From Aquipluma nitroreducens (GTDB lineage Bacteria; Bacteroidota; Bacteroidia; Bacteroidales; Prolixibacteraceae), in NCBI RefSeq assembly GCF_009689585.1, contig NZ_AP018694.1, forward strand, positions 4,517,501 to 4,581,500: 64,000 nucleotides of DNA, in the 5' to 3' direction. This document shows, piece by piece, positions 6,710 to 16,513 of the stretch; within the stretch, counting starts at the first letter, position 1; every line of letters starts with the position of its first letter. The notes under the pieces were generated by a model. That model had not been told where the DNA came from. It did no database searches and saw only the letters and a program-made list of their open reading frames with translations. Both the position numbers and the translations under genes were made by a program.

Positions 6710-9700
6710 ATGAAAAATCAATTTAAATTTATTATTCTTTTTTTCTGTGTGCTGCTGTCGCTTAGCAGTATTGCCCAGGAAATACAGCTCAAAGGAGTTG
6801 TGCGTTCCAATGATGATCACTCTCCTCTGGTTGGAGCAAGTATTGTCAAGAAGGGAACAACTTCAGGAGTGGTAACTGATGCCGATGGTCAGTTCAATTT
6901 GAAGTTGAATGCAGGGAATGTCCTTGTAGTTTCATTTATTGGCTTTGACTCCAAATCATTTGTTGTTCATGATGATTCGTTTTTAGAAATCGAATTGGGA
7001 GAGAACCTCAACCAGTTAAACGAAGTTGTTGTAACTGCGCTCGGAATCAACAAAGAAAAAAAGTCGCTGGGATATTCAGTTCAGGAGATTAAATCTGAAA
7101 CAATTACAGCAGTGCCCGAAGCGAACCTGGTTAATTCACTTTCAGGCAAAATTGCCGGAGTGCAGGTTACCAACAGCCAGGGGAACCTTGGATCATCGAG
7201 AATTATTATTCGTGGCGAAACTTCAATCTCAGGCAATAACCAACCACTTTTTATTGTGGATGGCGTTCCGGTCGACAATTCCCAATTCACCACATCTGAT
7301 GCCTCACGCGATTTTGCCAATGCGATCTCTGATATCAGTAGTGAAGACATTGAAAGTATTAGCGTATTGAAAGGGCCGAATGCAGCTGCGCTTTATGGTT
7401 CAAGGGCTGCCAGCGGTGTTATCCTGATCAAAACCAAAACCGGTAAAGGTCAAAAGAAGTTGGGCGTGAATGTCTATTCAAAAAACACGTTCGAAAGTGT
7501 TTTAACCCTTCCAAGCTATCAAAACGGTTACGGACAAGGTTCTGGTGGAACTTTTTCGTATGTTGATGGAAAAGGCGGTGGTGTAAATGACGGCGTTGAC
7601 GAAAGTTGGGGCCCGAAACTTGATGGCCGACTGATTCCTCAATTCTTTTCGAACGGTGTTGCAGTGCCATGGGTTGCCCATCCAAATAATGTGCGCGACT
7701 TCTTTGAAACCGGTCACACACTTAGTAACGGAGTTTCGATTTCCGGAGCTGATAACAAATTTGATTTCCGCTTCTCGTATAACAATACCAGCCAAACCGG
7801 AACTTTACCGAACACCGATTTGGGAAAAAACACTTTCGGGATCAACAGCAGTTATAAAATTTTACCTGAGCTGGTACTGAGTACCAGCGCCAATTACATC
7901 AACACCGACGCAGGTAATTTACCCGGTGTTTTTGGACGAAGGGCTACAAGTTCAATGCTTCAGTTTGCTTGGTTTGGCCGTCAGGTCGACGTTAACCAAC
8001 TGAAAAATTACCGGGATGCCAATGGTAATTTGGTGAACTGGAACAATAGCTATTACAGCAATCTCTTTTTCATTGCCAATGAGAATACGGTTTCGCAACG
8101 CCGTGACCGAATCTTTGGAAATGTAAATCTGAATTACAAGTTCCTGAAAGATTTCACGGCAAACTTCCGTATCGGAAACGATTATTACAACGACCGTCGT
8201 AAAATTAAAATCGCTTACGGAACGAATGGTACGCCTTACGGATCTTATCAGGAAATTGGATATACCGTGAACGAACGGAATATTGAGTTTACACTGAATT
8301 ACAATAAAAAAATAACTACTGACTTTACAGTCGATGTTCTTGGTGGCAGCAACCTTTTGTCGAAATACTATGAGGAAAATAATCAGAGTGCGCCAAAGCT
8401 TGCAGTGAGAGATGTTTATACGCTGGCCAATTCGCGCGATCCTCTTGTCTCATCAAGCTATTACAGCAAACAAAAGAAAAACAGTGTTTTTGCATCAGGG
8501 CAAGCCAATTTCAGAGACTATGCGTTCTTAAACTTAACCGCACGCAACGACTGGTCATCAACTTTACCCGAAGGCAACAACTCCTATTTTTATCCTTCAG
8601 TCAATGCCAGTGTGTTGGTTTCAAAATTTCTCAACATCGAAAGCAGTCAGCTTTCATTCCTGAAAATCAGAGGTGGCTGGTCGAAGGTGGGGAAAGATTC
8701 GAATCCTTACCAGCTTATCGACACTTATCCGTTTAATGCGCCTTTCGGCAGCAATCCGCAGTTGACAGTTACAAACGCATCGCTGAATGCCAATTTGAAA
8801 CCTGAAACCACAACTTCATCAGAAATTGGAGCTGAAATTGGGTTGTTCAATAACAATGTCCGTGTAGATTTGAGCTATTACAACACCAATAGTTACGATC
8901 AGATATTGAATGTTGATGTCAGCCCGTCAACCGGATATGTTTCAAAATTATTAAACGCCGGAAAAATCAACAACCAGGGGTTCGAAGTTCAGTTAAGCTT
9001 CTCGCCGGTAAAGATTTCAAACGGGTTGACATGGGATGTGGTGGCTAACTTCTCGACCAACAAAAGTGAAGTTCTTGAACTCGACAAAGAAGGATTGCTT
9101 ACAGCCTATAGAATTGCACAATCGGGTAGCCTTTCAGTTCTGGCCGCCATTGGCCAACCTTACGGATCGTTGTTCGGAACCGCTTACAAACGGAATGACA
9201 AAGGCGAAATTCTGGTCAAAGCAAATGGCGCCCCTGACACTGATCCAAACAACAAATACTTTGGTTCTTTTCAGCCCGATTGGATTGCAGGGATTACGAA
9301 TACTTTCACGTATAAAAACTTCAGCCTGAGTTTTCTGATTGATGCTAAAATTGGTGGTTCAATCTATAACGGAACACAATCTACCGGTACTTATACCGGC
9401 GTCTTAGCCGAAACTTTACGCGGAAGAGATGAAGAAAATGGTGGTTTAGCTTATTATTATCCAAACAATGTAAAAACTCAACTTCCGGTTCAGCTTGCCT
9501 CACACACAACGGCAGCTCCAAATAGCGAAGTTGTTTACCACGACGGGGTTATTTTTGATGGCGTAAAAGCTGACGGAACCCAAAATACTACAATCCTTCC
9601 GGCCCAGTCGTACTGGAAAACTTTCAGGACGATTAATGAGTCGAGTGTTTTTGACGCATCGTTTGTGAAATTCCGGGAAATAAGCCTGGGTTACAACCTG

Positions 9701-9898
9701 CCTTCAAAATGGATAAAAGCCATTGGATTACAGTCGGCAAATGTAGCTTTGCTTGGCCGCGATCTTTGGATTATTCACAAGAATGCACCGCACATCGATC
9801 CCGAAACGGCGCTGAATACAGGAAATGGACAGGGCTTGGAAAGCCTTCAATTGCCATCGACCCGAAGCTATGGGTTTAGTTTGAACCTCAATTTCTAA
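6710..9898 (+). CDS. SusC/RagA-family TonB-dependent outer-membrane transporter
   Basis: A 1062-aa TonB-linked outer-membrane barrel. A signal peptide ends near SSIAQ. A carboxypeptidase-like regulatory domain follows (LKGVVRSNDDHSPLVGASIV, about 27-110). The plug contains IRGETSISGNNQPLFIVDGV and ISVLKGPNAAALYGSRAASG, and the C terminus ends in the aromatic pattern SYGFSLNLNF. It partners the SusD protein 18 bp downstream. The substrate is not readable from the sequence. Because a Cys-rich leader and the sulfur-type promoter control it, it probably imports a sulfur-containing nutrient rather than a glycan (inference). Confidence 0.95.
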   Translation: MKNQFKFIILFFCVLLSLSSIAQEIQLKGVVRSNDDHSPLVGASIVKKGTTSGVVTDADGQFNLKLNAGNVLVVSFIGFDSKSFVVHDDSFLEIELGENLNQLNEVVVTALGINKEKKSLGYSVQEIKSETITAVPEANLVNSLSGKIAGVQVTNSQGNLGSSRIIIRGETSISGNNQPLFIVDGVPVDNSQFTTSDASRDFANAISDISSEDIESISVLKGPNAAALYGSRAASGVILIKTKTGKGQKKLGVNVYSKNTFESVLTLPSYQNGYGQGSGGTFSYVDGKGGGVNDGVDESWGPKLDGRLIPQFFSNGVAVPWVAHPNNVRDFFETGHTLSNGVSISGADNKFDFRFSYNNTSQTGTLPNTDLGKNTFGINSSYKILPELVLSTSANYINTDAGNLPGVFGRRATSSMLQFAWFGRQVDVNQLKNYRDANGNLVNWNNSYYSNLFFIANENTVSQRRDRIFGNVNLNYKFLKDFTANFRIGNDYYNDRRKIKIAYGTNGTPYGSYQEIGYTVNERNIEFTLNYNKKITTDFTVDVLGGSNLLSKYYEENNQSAPKLAVRDVYTLANSRDPLVSSSYYSKQKKNSVFASGQANFRDYAFLNLTARNDWSSTLPEGNNSYFYPSVNASVLVSKFLNIESSQLSFLKIRGGWSKVGKDSNPYQLIDTYPFNAPFGSNPQLTVTNASLNANLKPETTTSSEIGAEIGLFNNNVRVDLSYYNTNSYDQILNVDVSPSTGYVSKLLNAGKINNQGFEVQLSFSPVKISNGLTWDVVANFSTNKSEVLELDKEGLLTAYRIAQSGSLSVLAAIGQPYGSLFGTAYKRNDKGEILVKANGAPDTDPNNKYFGSFQPDWIAGITNTFTYKNFSLSFLIDAKIGGSIYNGTQSTGTYTGVLAETLRGRDEENGGLAYYYPNNVKTQLPVQLASHTTAAPNSEVVYHDGVIFDGVKADGTQNTTILPAQSYWKTFRTINESSVFDASFVKFREISLGYNLPSKWIKAIGLQSANVALLGRDLWIIHKNAPHIDPETALNTGNGQGLESLQLPSTRSYGFSLNLNF

Positions 9899-9916
9899 TT
9901 TTAAAAATCGCAGAAA

Positions 9917-11344
9917 ATGAAAATCAAAAATATTTTTTTAGCTCTTCTTGCCACCGCAGCACTGACTTCGTGTGTACAAGATCTTCTGGATACCAATAAA
10001 AATCCGAACGAAGCACAGATAGCGCAACCCGATTATCTGCTGACTAATGCAATCAAATCGAGCGTTGACACTTATTGGGGAACAACGAATAACCTCGATG
10101 GCACGCTTCTTTTCGCCCAGCATGTTGCCAAAATTCAGTACACCGAAATTGACCGGTATATTGCATCGAACACCACTTTCGAGAGTCCGTGGAAGAGTTT
10201 CTATTCTCAGGGATTGAGGGATTTGGCTGAAATTATTAAGATTGGCGAAACCGAAAACCAGCCCAATTACAAAGCAGTTGCAACCATCTTTCGCTCATGG
10301 GTATTTTTGCTTTTGACCGACGCCTACGGAGATATTCCATACAGCCAGGCAATCAATATCAACGAATACATCACGCCTGCCTACGACGCACAGAAAGATG
10401 TTTATCACGGGTTACTGAACGATCTGAAAACCGCTGTTGCGTTGATCGATCCAACAAAAAAAGCAATTAGCGGCGATGTCATTTATTCAGGAAACCTAAC
10501 CAAATGGAAGAAGTTTGCCAACTCGCTCCGCTATCGCATTGCCTTGCGGATTGCTGACAAGGAACCTGAAGTAGCGAAACAAGCCATTGCCGAAATTCCG
10601 GTGGCCGATCTGATTGGTGACGGAGAAACAGCCCAATTGGTTTATTTGACCTCTCCAAACCAGAATCCGATTGCTCTGTTTTTCGAAACCCGCGACGATT
10701 ACCGGGTAAGTAAAAGCATTGTTGAAACATTAAAAAGCCTGAACGATCCGAGGTTGCCAGTGTTCGCCAATAAAACAGAAACTGCCACTCCTGAAATTTA
10801 CATTGGTGTTCCCAACGGTTTAACCACCAGTGCTGCAAGCGCCTTGGGATTTTCTAAAACTTCGAAAATCGGAACATATTTTACCAGTCCTCAAACGCCG
10901 GGAGTTATTTTAAGTACTGCTGAAGTATTGTTCGGACGGGCAGAAGCCGCTGCAAGAGGTTTTACTACTGAAAATGCCGAAACATTGTATAATCAGGCCA
11001 TTAAAGCTTCGTTGAAACAGTTCGGAATTACGAGCGATGATGTGGTAAATGCCTATCTGGCGCAACCATCAGTAAAATACAACAGTGCAAATTACAAGCA
11101 ATCGATTGGTGTGCAAAAATGGATTGCTCTGTTTGGTCAGGGGCTGGAAGCTTTTGCTGAATGGCGCCGTCTGGATTATCCGCAATTGCCGCCTGCGGTT
11201 GCCGGAACACTCGATGGTAAAATCCCGGTGCGGTATATCTATCCCGGAAGCGAGCAATCGCTGAATCTTAAAAATTATAAAGCAGCGGTTGCACGTCAGG
11301 GTGCCGACGCACTAACCATTAAACTTTGGTTTGACGTGAACTAA
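9917..11344 (+). CDS. SusD/RagB-like nutrient-binding lipoprotein
   Basis: A 475-aa surface lipoprotein partner of the SusC above. The signal peptide ends at a lipobox (AALTSC, Cys19). Early NKNPNEAQIAQPDYLLTNAI, the helical TPR-like core (IFRSWVFLLLTDAYGDIPYS) and the C-terminal EWRRLDYPQLPP are typical of the SusD-like family 2 group. Members of that group serve non-starch substrates as well as peptides. It is 18 bp downstream of susC in the same operon. Confidence 0.92.
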   Translation: MKIKNIFLALLATAALTSCVQDLLDTNKNPNEAQIAQPDYLLTNAIKSSVDTYWGTTNNLDGTLLFAQHVAKIQYTEIDRYIASNTTFESPWKSFYSQGLRDLAEIIKIGETENQPNYKAVATIFRSWVFLLLTDAYGDIPYSQAININEYITPAYDAQKDVYHGLLNDLKTAVALIDPTKKAISGDVIYSGNLTKWKKFANSLRYRIALRIADKEPEVAKQAIAEIPVADLIGDGETAQLVYLTSPNQNPIALFFETRDDYRVSKSIVETLKSLNDPRLPVFANKTETATPEIYIGVPNGLTTSAASALGFSKTSKIGTYFTSPQTPGVILSTAEVLFGRAEAAARGFTTENAETLYNQAIKASLKQFGITSDDVVNAYLAQPSVKYNSANYKQSIGVQKWIALFGQGLEAFAEWRRLDYPQLPPAVAGTLDGKIPVRYIYPGSEQSLNLKNYKAAVARQGADALTIKLWFDVN

Positions 11345-11385
11345 AAAAGCGTATTTTTCAAACATGTGATTTTATTGGGTTTAGC

Positions 11386-11413
11386 TTGCCCGGAGAAGTA
11401 ATTTTCCGGGCAA
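11386..11413 (+). promoter_or_regulatory. Strong hairpin between susD and tlpA-like
   Basis: TTGCCCGGA and TTCCGGGCAA pair around a short loop, but no T-run follows. It may be a partial terminator or an mRNA stabiliser that lowers tlpA expression relative to susCD. Confidence 0.45.
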
Positions 11414-11469
11414 AATTATCAACATATGTGATTGTAAATTTGCGGTTTAATCTATTTAAATATTTCGAT

Positions 11470-12705
11470 ATGAGTAATTTAAAATGGACAAATTTGATTG
11501 TTCTGTTTTTCGTTCTGCTGGGACTTACTTCATTTCAGCAAAGCCCCAAGAACATGAAAGAGGGATTGTGGAGAGGTGTTTTTACAGTTCCTGAAAACGA
11601 AATTCCATTTGTTTTTGAAGTTAAAGGCACGAGCGCCGAAAAGACAACTGTGTTTTTGATTAATGGAGAAGACCGTTTCCAACTCAATAACATCACGTAC
11701 CGAAATGATTCGGTTTTCATCCCAATTGACCTTTACGATGCGGTGTTGAAAGCCAAATTAACAGAGAATTCATTAGATGGAAGGTTAATTAAGCTAAGTG
11801 CTGCAAAACCTGATGCCGGTGTACCTTTTAAAGCCGAATATGGAAAGTTGCCCCGATTTCCTGAAAGTACCGAAACCCCTTCTGTTTCGCTCTCCGGAAC
11901 GTGGGATATCACCATTGGCAGCGGAGAAAGCGCTGATAAAACCGTCGGAGTATTCGATCAGAAGAAATCGTTGCTAACCGGATCAATATTGACCACTACC
12001 GGCGACTATCGTTTCTTTGAAGGCGCAATTCACGGTAAAAAATTTGAATTATCAGCTTTCGGAGGTTCAACTCCATATTTATTAAAAGGAGAATTTGCTG
12101 ACAACAACACGTTCACGGGCGAATTTTTTACTCCGAGGAAAACAACCAAGCTCGAAGGAAAACGCAATGCCAAAGCCGCCCTGCCTGATGCTTACAATGT
12201 TTCGTACCTGAAAAAAGGATATACTTCCGTAGCATTTTCGTTTCCAAACCTGGATGGGAAAAAGATTTCGTTGTCCGATCCTGCTTACAAAGGCAAAGTG
12301 GTCATTGTCACTATTCTGGGAAGCTGGTGCCCCAATTGCCTTGACGAAAACAAATTTCTATCCGAATGGTACAAACAAAACAAGAAGCGTGGAGTTGAAA
12401 TTATCGGCTTAGGCTTTGAACGGAAGAACGATTTTGAATCAGCAAAAAAATCGCTGACTGCCCTGAAAACCCGCTTGGGTATTGAATATGAAATCCTTTT
12501 CGCCGGACAATCCGGAACAGAATCAGCGTCCAAAGCATTACCTCAGTTAAACGGCATAGCTTCTTTCCCAACAACCATTTTCATCGATAAAAAGGGAAAT
12601 GTCCGGAAAGTTCATTCCGGATTCAGCGGCCCGGCAACCGGAAAATTCTACGAAGAATTTAAAACCGAATTCAACGCCCTGATTGATCAGTTAGTGGCTG
12701 AATAA
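11470..12705 (+). CDS. TlpA-like thioredoxin-fold lipoprotein or secreted protein
   Basis: A 411-aa exported protein. The N terminus MSNLKWTNLIVLFFVLLGLT is a membrane/signal segment; this ATG is preferred over an in-frame one 84 bp upstream because it gives a clean signal. The C-terminal third is a thioredoxin domain with GSWCPNCLDE (active-site CPNC, about residue 285), and FPTTIFIDKKGNVRK carries the cis-Pro. The N-terminal two thirds resemble DUF4369-like beta domains common in Bacteroidota TlpA fusions. It follows susD within the same unit and may reduce an imported disulfide or thiol compound in the periplasm, which would suit a sulfur importer (inference). Confidence 0.85.
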   Translation: MSNLKWTNLIVLFFVLLGLTSFQQSPKNMKEGLWRGVFTVPENEIPFVFEVKGTSAEKTTVFLINGEDRFQLNNITYRNDSVFIPIDLYDAVLKAKLTENSLDGRLIKLSAAKPDAGVPFKAEYGKLPRFPESTETPSVSLSGTWDITIGSGESADKTVGVFDQKKSLLTGSILTTTGDYRFFEGAIHGKKFELSAFGGSTPYLLKGEFADNNTFTGEFFTPRKTTKLEGKRNAKAALPDAYNVSYLKKGYTSVAFSFPNLDGKKISLSDPAYKGKVVIVTILGSWCPNCLDENKFLSEWYKQNKKRGVEIIGLGFERKNDFESAKKSLTALKTRLGIEYEILFAGQSGTESASKALPQLNGIASFPTTIFIDKKGNVRKVHSGFSGPATGKFYEEFKTEFNALIDQLVAE

Positions 12706-12757
12706 TAGATTTTCAAAGATTACAGGTTCGACCCAACCAGTCTGTTCCAATTTCTGA

Positions 12758-12794
12758 AATACTCGTATATTGCGGAATGTACGTGTATTTTTTT
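12758..12794 (+). terminator. Intrinsic terminator of the susCD-tlpA unit
   Basis: AATACTCGTA (12758-12767) pairs with TACGTGTATT (12780-12789), one mismatch, followed by a run of Ts. It lies 53 bp after the tlpA-like stop. Confidence 0.65.
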
Positions 12795-12882
12795 GTAAGT
12801 GATTCTTCATCTTCGCCAATACAAGCTGCCCAAACCCAATCTGACTTAATTTCCCTTTTTCGTCTCCGTTCTTCCGTCTACA

Positions 12883-12952
12883 TACCTATTTTGTGGTATA
12901 TAAATTACCCGGAAAAGGGTATTTGATGTAACCATCATCTACCACATCTTTG
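12883..12952 (+). promoter_or_regulatory. Tandem TACC-N8-GGTA operator/promoter of HemD-like copy 2
   Basis: Dyads at 12883-12898 and 12906-12921, both perfect TACC-N8-GGTA, have starts 23 bp apart. TTTG at 12949-12952 ends 31 nt after the second dyad, and a -33-like TTTG directly follows that dyad. The block 12881-12909 (29 nt) is identical to 13357-13385. The gene starts 22 nt after the -7 TTTG, with no leader ORF in between. Confidence 0.75.
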
Positions 12953-12974
12953 TAAAACATTTAATAACAGACAT

Positions 12975-13334
12975 ATGAAACATCCAGTATTTTTCATAGG
13001 AGAAGAATTGTCGGATAAAACACGTCAATGGCTTCACCGGCAACAGATTCAATATATTGAACAACCATTGAATAAGATTGAAGAATTGGCCAGCCGGGCT
13101 TTTGATGGTTACCTGTTCTTTAGTCCAAAAGGAATATCCCGGTTTAAATCATCTGGAAATTTTCCACATCCACTTTCGTTGGTTTTTGCGAATGAAAATT
13201 CAACAGCTCGTGCTGCCTGGAGTCAATTCACCAATAAAGTACATACTTCACCCGATTCTGAAGAACTGTCGTTTGTTCAATACGCCATTTATCGCTGGAT
13301 GAAGGAGAATAGTTATGTAGGAGAACATATCTGA
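12975..13334 (+). CDS. Half-length HemD-like protein, copy 2
   Basis: A 119-aa paralogue of the protein at 3022-3381, with about 23 differences concentrated in residues 34-70 and at the N terminus. It keeps the same HemD C-lobe motifs (DGYLFFSPKGISRF, SLVFANENSTARAAW, VHTSPDSEELSFV). Unlike copy 1 it is a single-gene unit with its own tandem-dyad promoter. It is followed directly by the metY promoter. Conservation of both copies argues for a real, sulfur-linked job rather than HemD debris. That job is unknown. Confidence 0.65.
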   Translation: MKHPVFFIGEELSDKTRQWLHRQQIQYIEQPLNKIEELASRAFDGYLFFSPKGISRFKSSGNFPHPLSLVFANENSTARAAWSQFTNKVHTSPDSEELSFVQYAIYRWMKENSYVGEHI

Positions 13335-13358
13335 TTTAGAATACAATCCTTGATCCCA

Positions 13359-13428
13359 TACCTATTTTGTGGTATATAAATTACCTGAAACAAGGTATTT
13401 CATACAATCAATTTCATGACAATCTTTG
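13359..13428 (+). promoter_or_regulatory. Tandem TACC-N8-GGTA operator/promoter of metY
   Basis: Dyads at 13359-13374 and 13382-13397, both perfect, have starts 23 bp apart. TTTG at 13425-13428 ends 31 nt after the second dyad, as in the two other copies. The Cys-rich leader ORF begins 25 nt downstream. Confidence 0.75.
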
Positions 13429-13453
13429 CAATGTCATTGAACAAAACAAAAAA

Positions 13454-13582
13454 ATGAAAGCAACACAACAAATATCTAATCCATATTTCCTCCGGATAAA
13501 CGGTGCTGGCAATCTTACTGCCGGATCATGTTGTTGTTGCCAGATTTACCCTTCGGCTTCCCGAATGCGAATGTGCTGCTAA
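13454..13582 (+). CDS. Cys-rich leader peptide upstream of metY
   Basis: A 42-codon ORF with four consecutive Cys codons (13529-13540) and the ending SASRMRMCC. The ATG at 13454 is chosen because an in-frame start further upstream would lie inside the operator. The 21-nt block 13557-13577 is identical to 6518-6538 in the susC leader. The stop codon lies in the loop of a small hairpin (GTGCT/AGCAC). A second weak hairpin with Ts follows at 13633-13652. It ends 145 nt before metY. Cysteine-responsive attenuation is the simplest reading. Confidence 0.72.
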   Translation: MKATQQISNPYFLRINGAGNLTAGSCCCCQIYPSASRMRMCC

Positions 13583-13664
13583 AAGCACGTACAGCGCCCC
13601 AATCCTTATCATCATTTTTTACAACGCGAATTGAAAGCTAATCCTTTCTTTTCTGTCAGGCTAA

Positions 13665-15113
<1,449 letters not shown>

Positions 15114-15127
15114 TCAATTGCTGAAGG

Positions 15128-15158
15128 TTCCGGGTTCCTTCCCGGAATCTTTATTCTT
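15128..15158 (+). terminator. Intrinsic terminator after metY
   Basis: TTCCGGG (15128-15134) pairs with CCCGGAA (15141-15147) around a short loop, followed by TCTTTATTCTT. It separates metY from the porin-ABC unit; the remaining ~190 bp to 15349 hold no tandem dyad or Cys leader. Confidence 0.65.
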
Positions 15159-15348
15159 CAGACTTTATAAACATGAAATATTTAATGTTTCGTGCTATTA
15201 AATTTCATTTTCAGGTCTGAATTATTCAATTGAAACTTATTCATCAATCATTCGCTGAGTAAGTATTTTTGACTGTCGGGTTTAATTTAAAAACAGACAA
15301 AATAAAACTTTGAGAATTATACAGTAAATCAATCGACAATATAATAAG

Positions 15349-16488
15349 ATGAAAAGAATACTTTTAATAATAGTGGTTTGGGGAGGTTTGGTTTTCAGTG
15401 CAAAATCACAATCAACCGACGATGTTTTGAATTTATTAATTCAAAAGAATGTGGTTTCGCAAAAAGATGCTGATTCAATCCGCGCAGAAGCTGCCATTGC
15501 TTCTCAGACAAATTTGGCCAAAGTAAAAGCGTTCCCTATTAATGCGGCCAAGAAAATCACGGTTGCCGGATATACCCAAGTTCGTTATCAGGCGCTGGAA
15601 GAAACAGGTAAGATTGATGGTTTTGATATTCGCCGTGCACGTGTTGATTTAAAAGGGACTTTTTCTCCTTATTGGGGCTATCGCTTACAATTCGATCTGG
15701 CCGGAACTCCTAAACTAATCGATGCTTACGCCGAACTGAAGCTGAACGACTATTTCAACTTCACGATTGGTCAGGCTAAAATCCCGTTTTCGCTCGAAAA
15801 TCTTGCAAGTTCAACCAAACTGGAACTAATAGACCGGTCGCAGGCAGTTGAAGCTTTGGTTGCTCGCGGAAAAGATGTTGGAGGAAACCAAAATGGCCGT
15901 GACATTGGAATCTTACTTGGTGGCACAATCCTGAAACTGAAAGATCGACCAGTGATTGATTACCGGTTGGGTGTTTATAATGGTGCGGGCATCAATACTG
16001 TTGATAATAATGAAGGCAAAGACATTGCAGCCCGATTGATTGTCCACCCGGTGGTTGGTCTCGACATTAGCGCTGCCTATTACGATGGGTCGCGGTTTGT
16101 GCCTGAAGTAAAAACAGGTACGGTAGTTACAACTCCTTCAAAAACAGTTAACCGCGACCGTTTTGGGCTCGACCTTAGCTATGACCTAAAAAACTTTTCA
16201 TTACGCAGCGAATATATTTCCGGAAAAGACGATCAGACTGAACGTGAAGGGTACTATGTTTTGGGCGGATATTACTTCTTTCAGAAAAAAGTACAGTTGG
16301 TAGCCAAATACGATTTCTACGACACCGACAAGTCAAAACCCGATAATGCTTCGACCTGGTATGTGCTGGGCGCCAATTATAATTTCAATGCCAATACCAA
16401 ATTGCAGTTCAACTATTCTATCAAACAGGAAGAAGGCACAAGCATCGACAACAATTTTGCCAACGTTCAACTTCAGATCGGATTTTAA
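15349..16488 (+). CDS. OprP/OprO-type anion-selective porin
   Basis: A 379-aa outer-membrane protein with a signal peptide (ends about SAKSQ), a short coiled segment, then a beta barrel (VAGYTQVRYQALEE, DFAGT-like FDLAGTPKLIDAYAELKL, ending FANVQLQIGF). This is the phosphate-selective porin O/P family pattern. It is 25 bp before the PstS-like gene and probably feeds that transporter. Since the unit lies next to sulfur genes, the anion could be sulfate or another oxyanion rather than phosphate (inference). Confidence 0.85.
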   Translation: MKRILLIIVVWGGLVFSAKSQSTDDVLNLLIQKNVVSQKDADSIRAEAAIASQTNLAKVKAFPINAAKKITVAGYTQVRYQALEETGKIDGFDIRRARVDLKGTFSPYWGYRLQFDLAGTPKLIDAYAELKLNDYFNFTIGQAKIPFSLENLASSTKLELIDRSQAVEALVARGKDVGGNQNGRDIGILLGGTILKLKDRPVIDYRLGVYNGAGINTVDNNEGKDIAARLIVHPVVGLDISAAYYDGSRFVPEVKTGTVVTTPSKTVNRDRFGLDLSYDLKNFSLRSEYISGKDDQTEREGYYVLGGYYFFQKKVQLVAKYDFYDTDKSKPDNASTWYVLGANYNFNANTKLQFNYSIKQEEGTSIDNNFANVQLQIGF

Positions 16489-16513
16489 TCAGTCACTAAA
16501 AACACAACATACA

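Noticed and set aside
13367-13453. Longer reading of the metY leader starting near 13367
   Set aside because: That start lies inside the TACC-N8-GGTA operator and upstream of the -7 element, so it cannot be on the transcript.
13633-13652. Small hairpin with Ts after the metY leader as a definite attenuator terminator
   Set aside because: The stem is only 5 bp (GAAAG/CTTTC); it is mentioned as a possibility but not called as a terminator.
16346-16513. Upstream in-frame starts of the PstS-like gene
   Set aside because: They lie within the porin gene in another frame and would hide the clear signal peptide at 16514.
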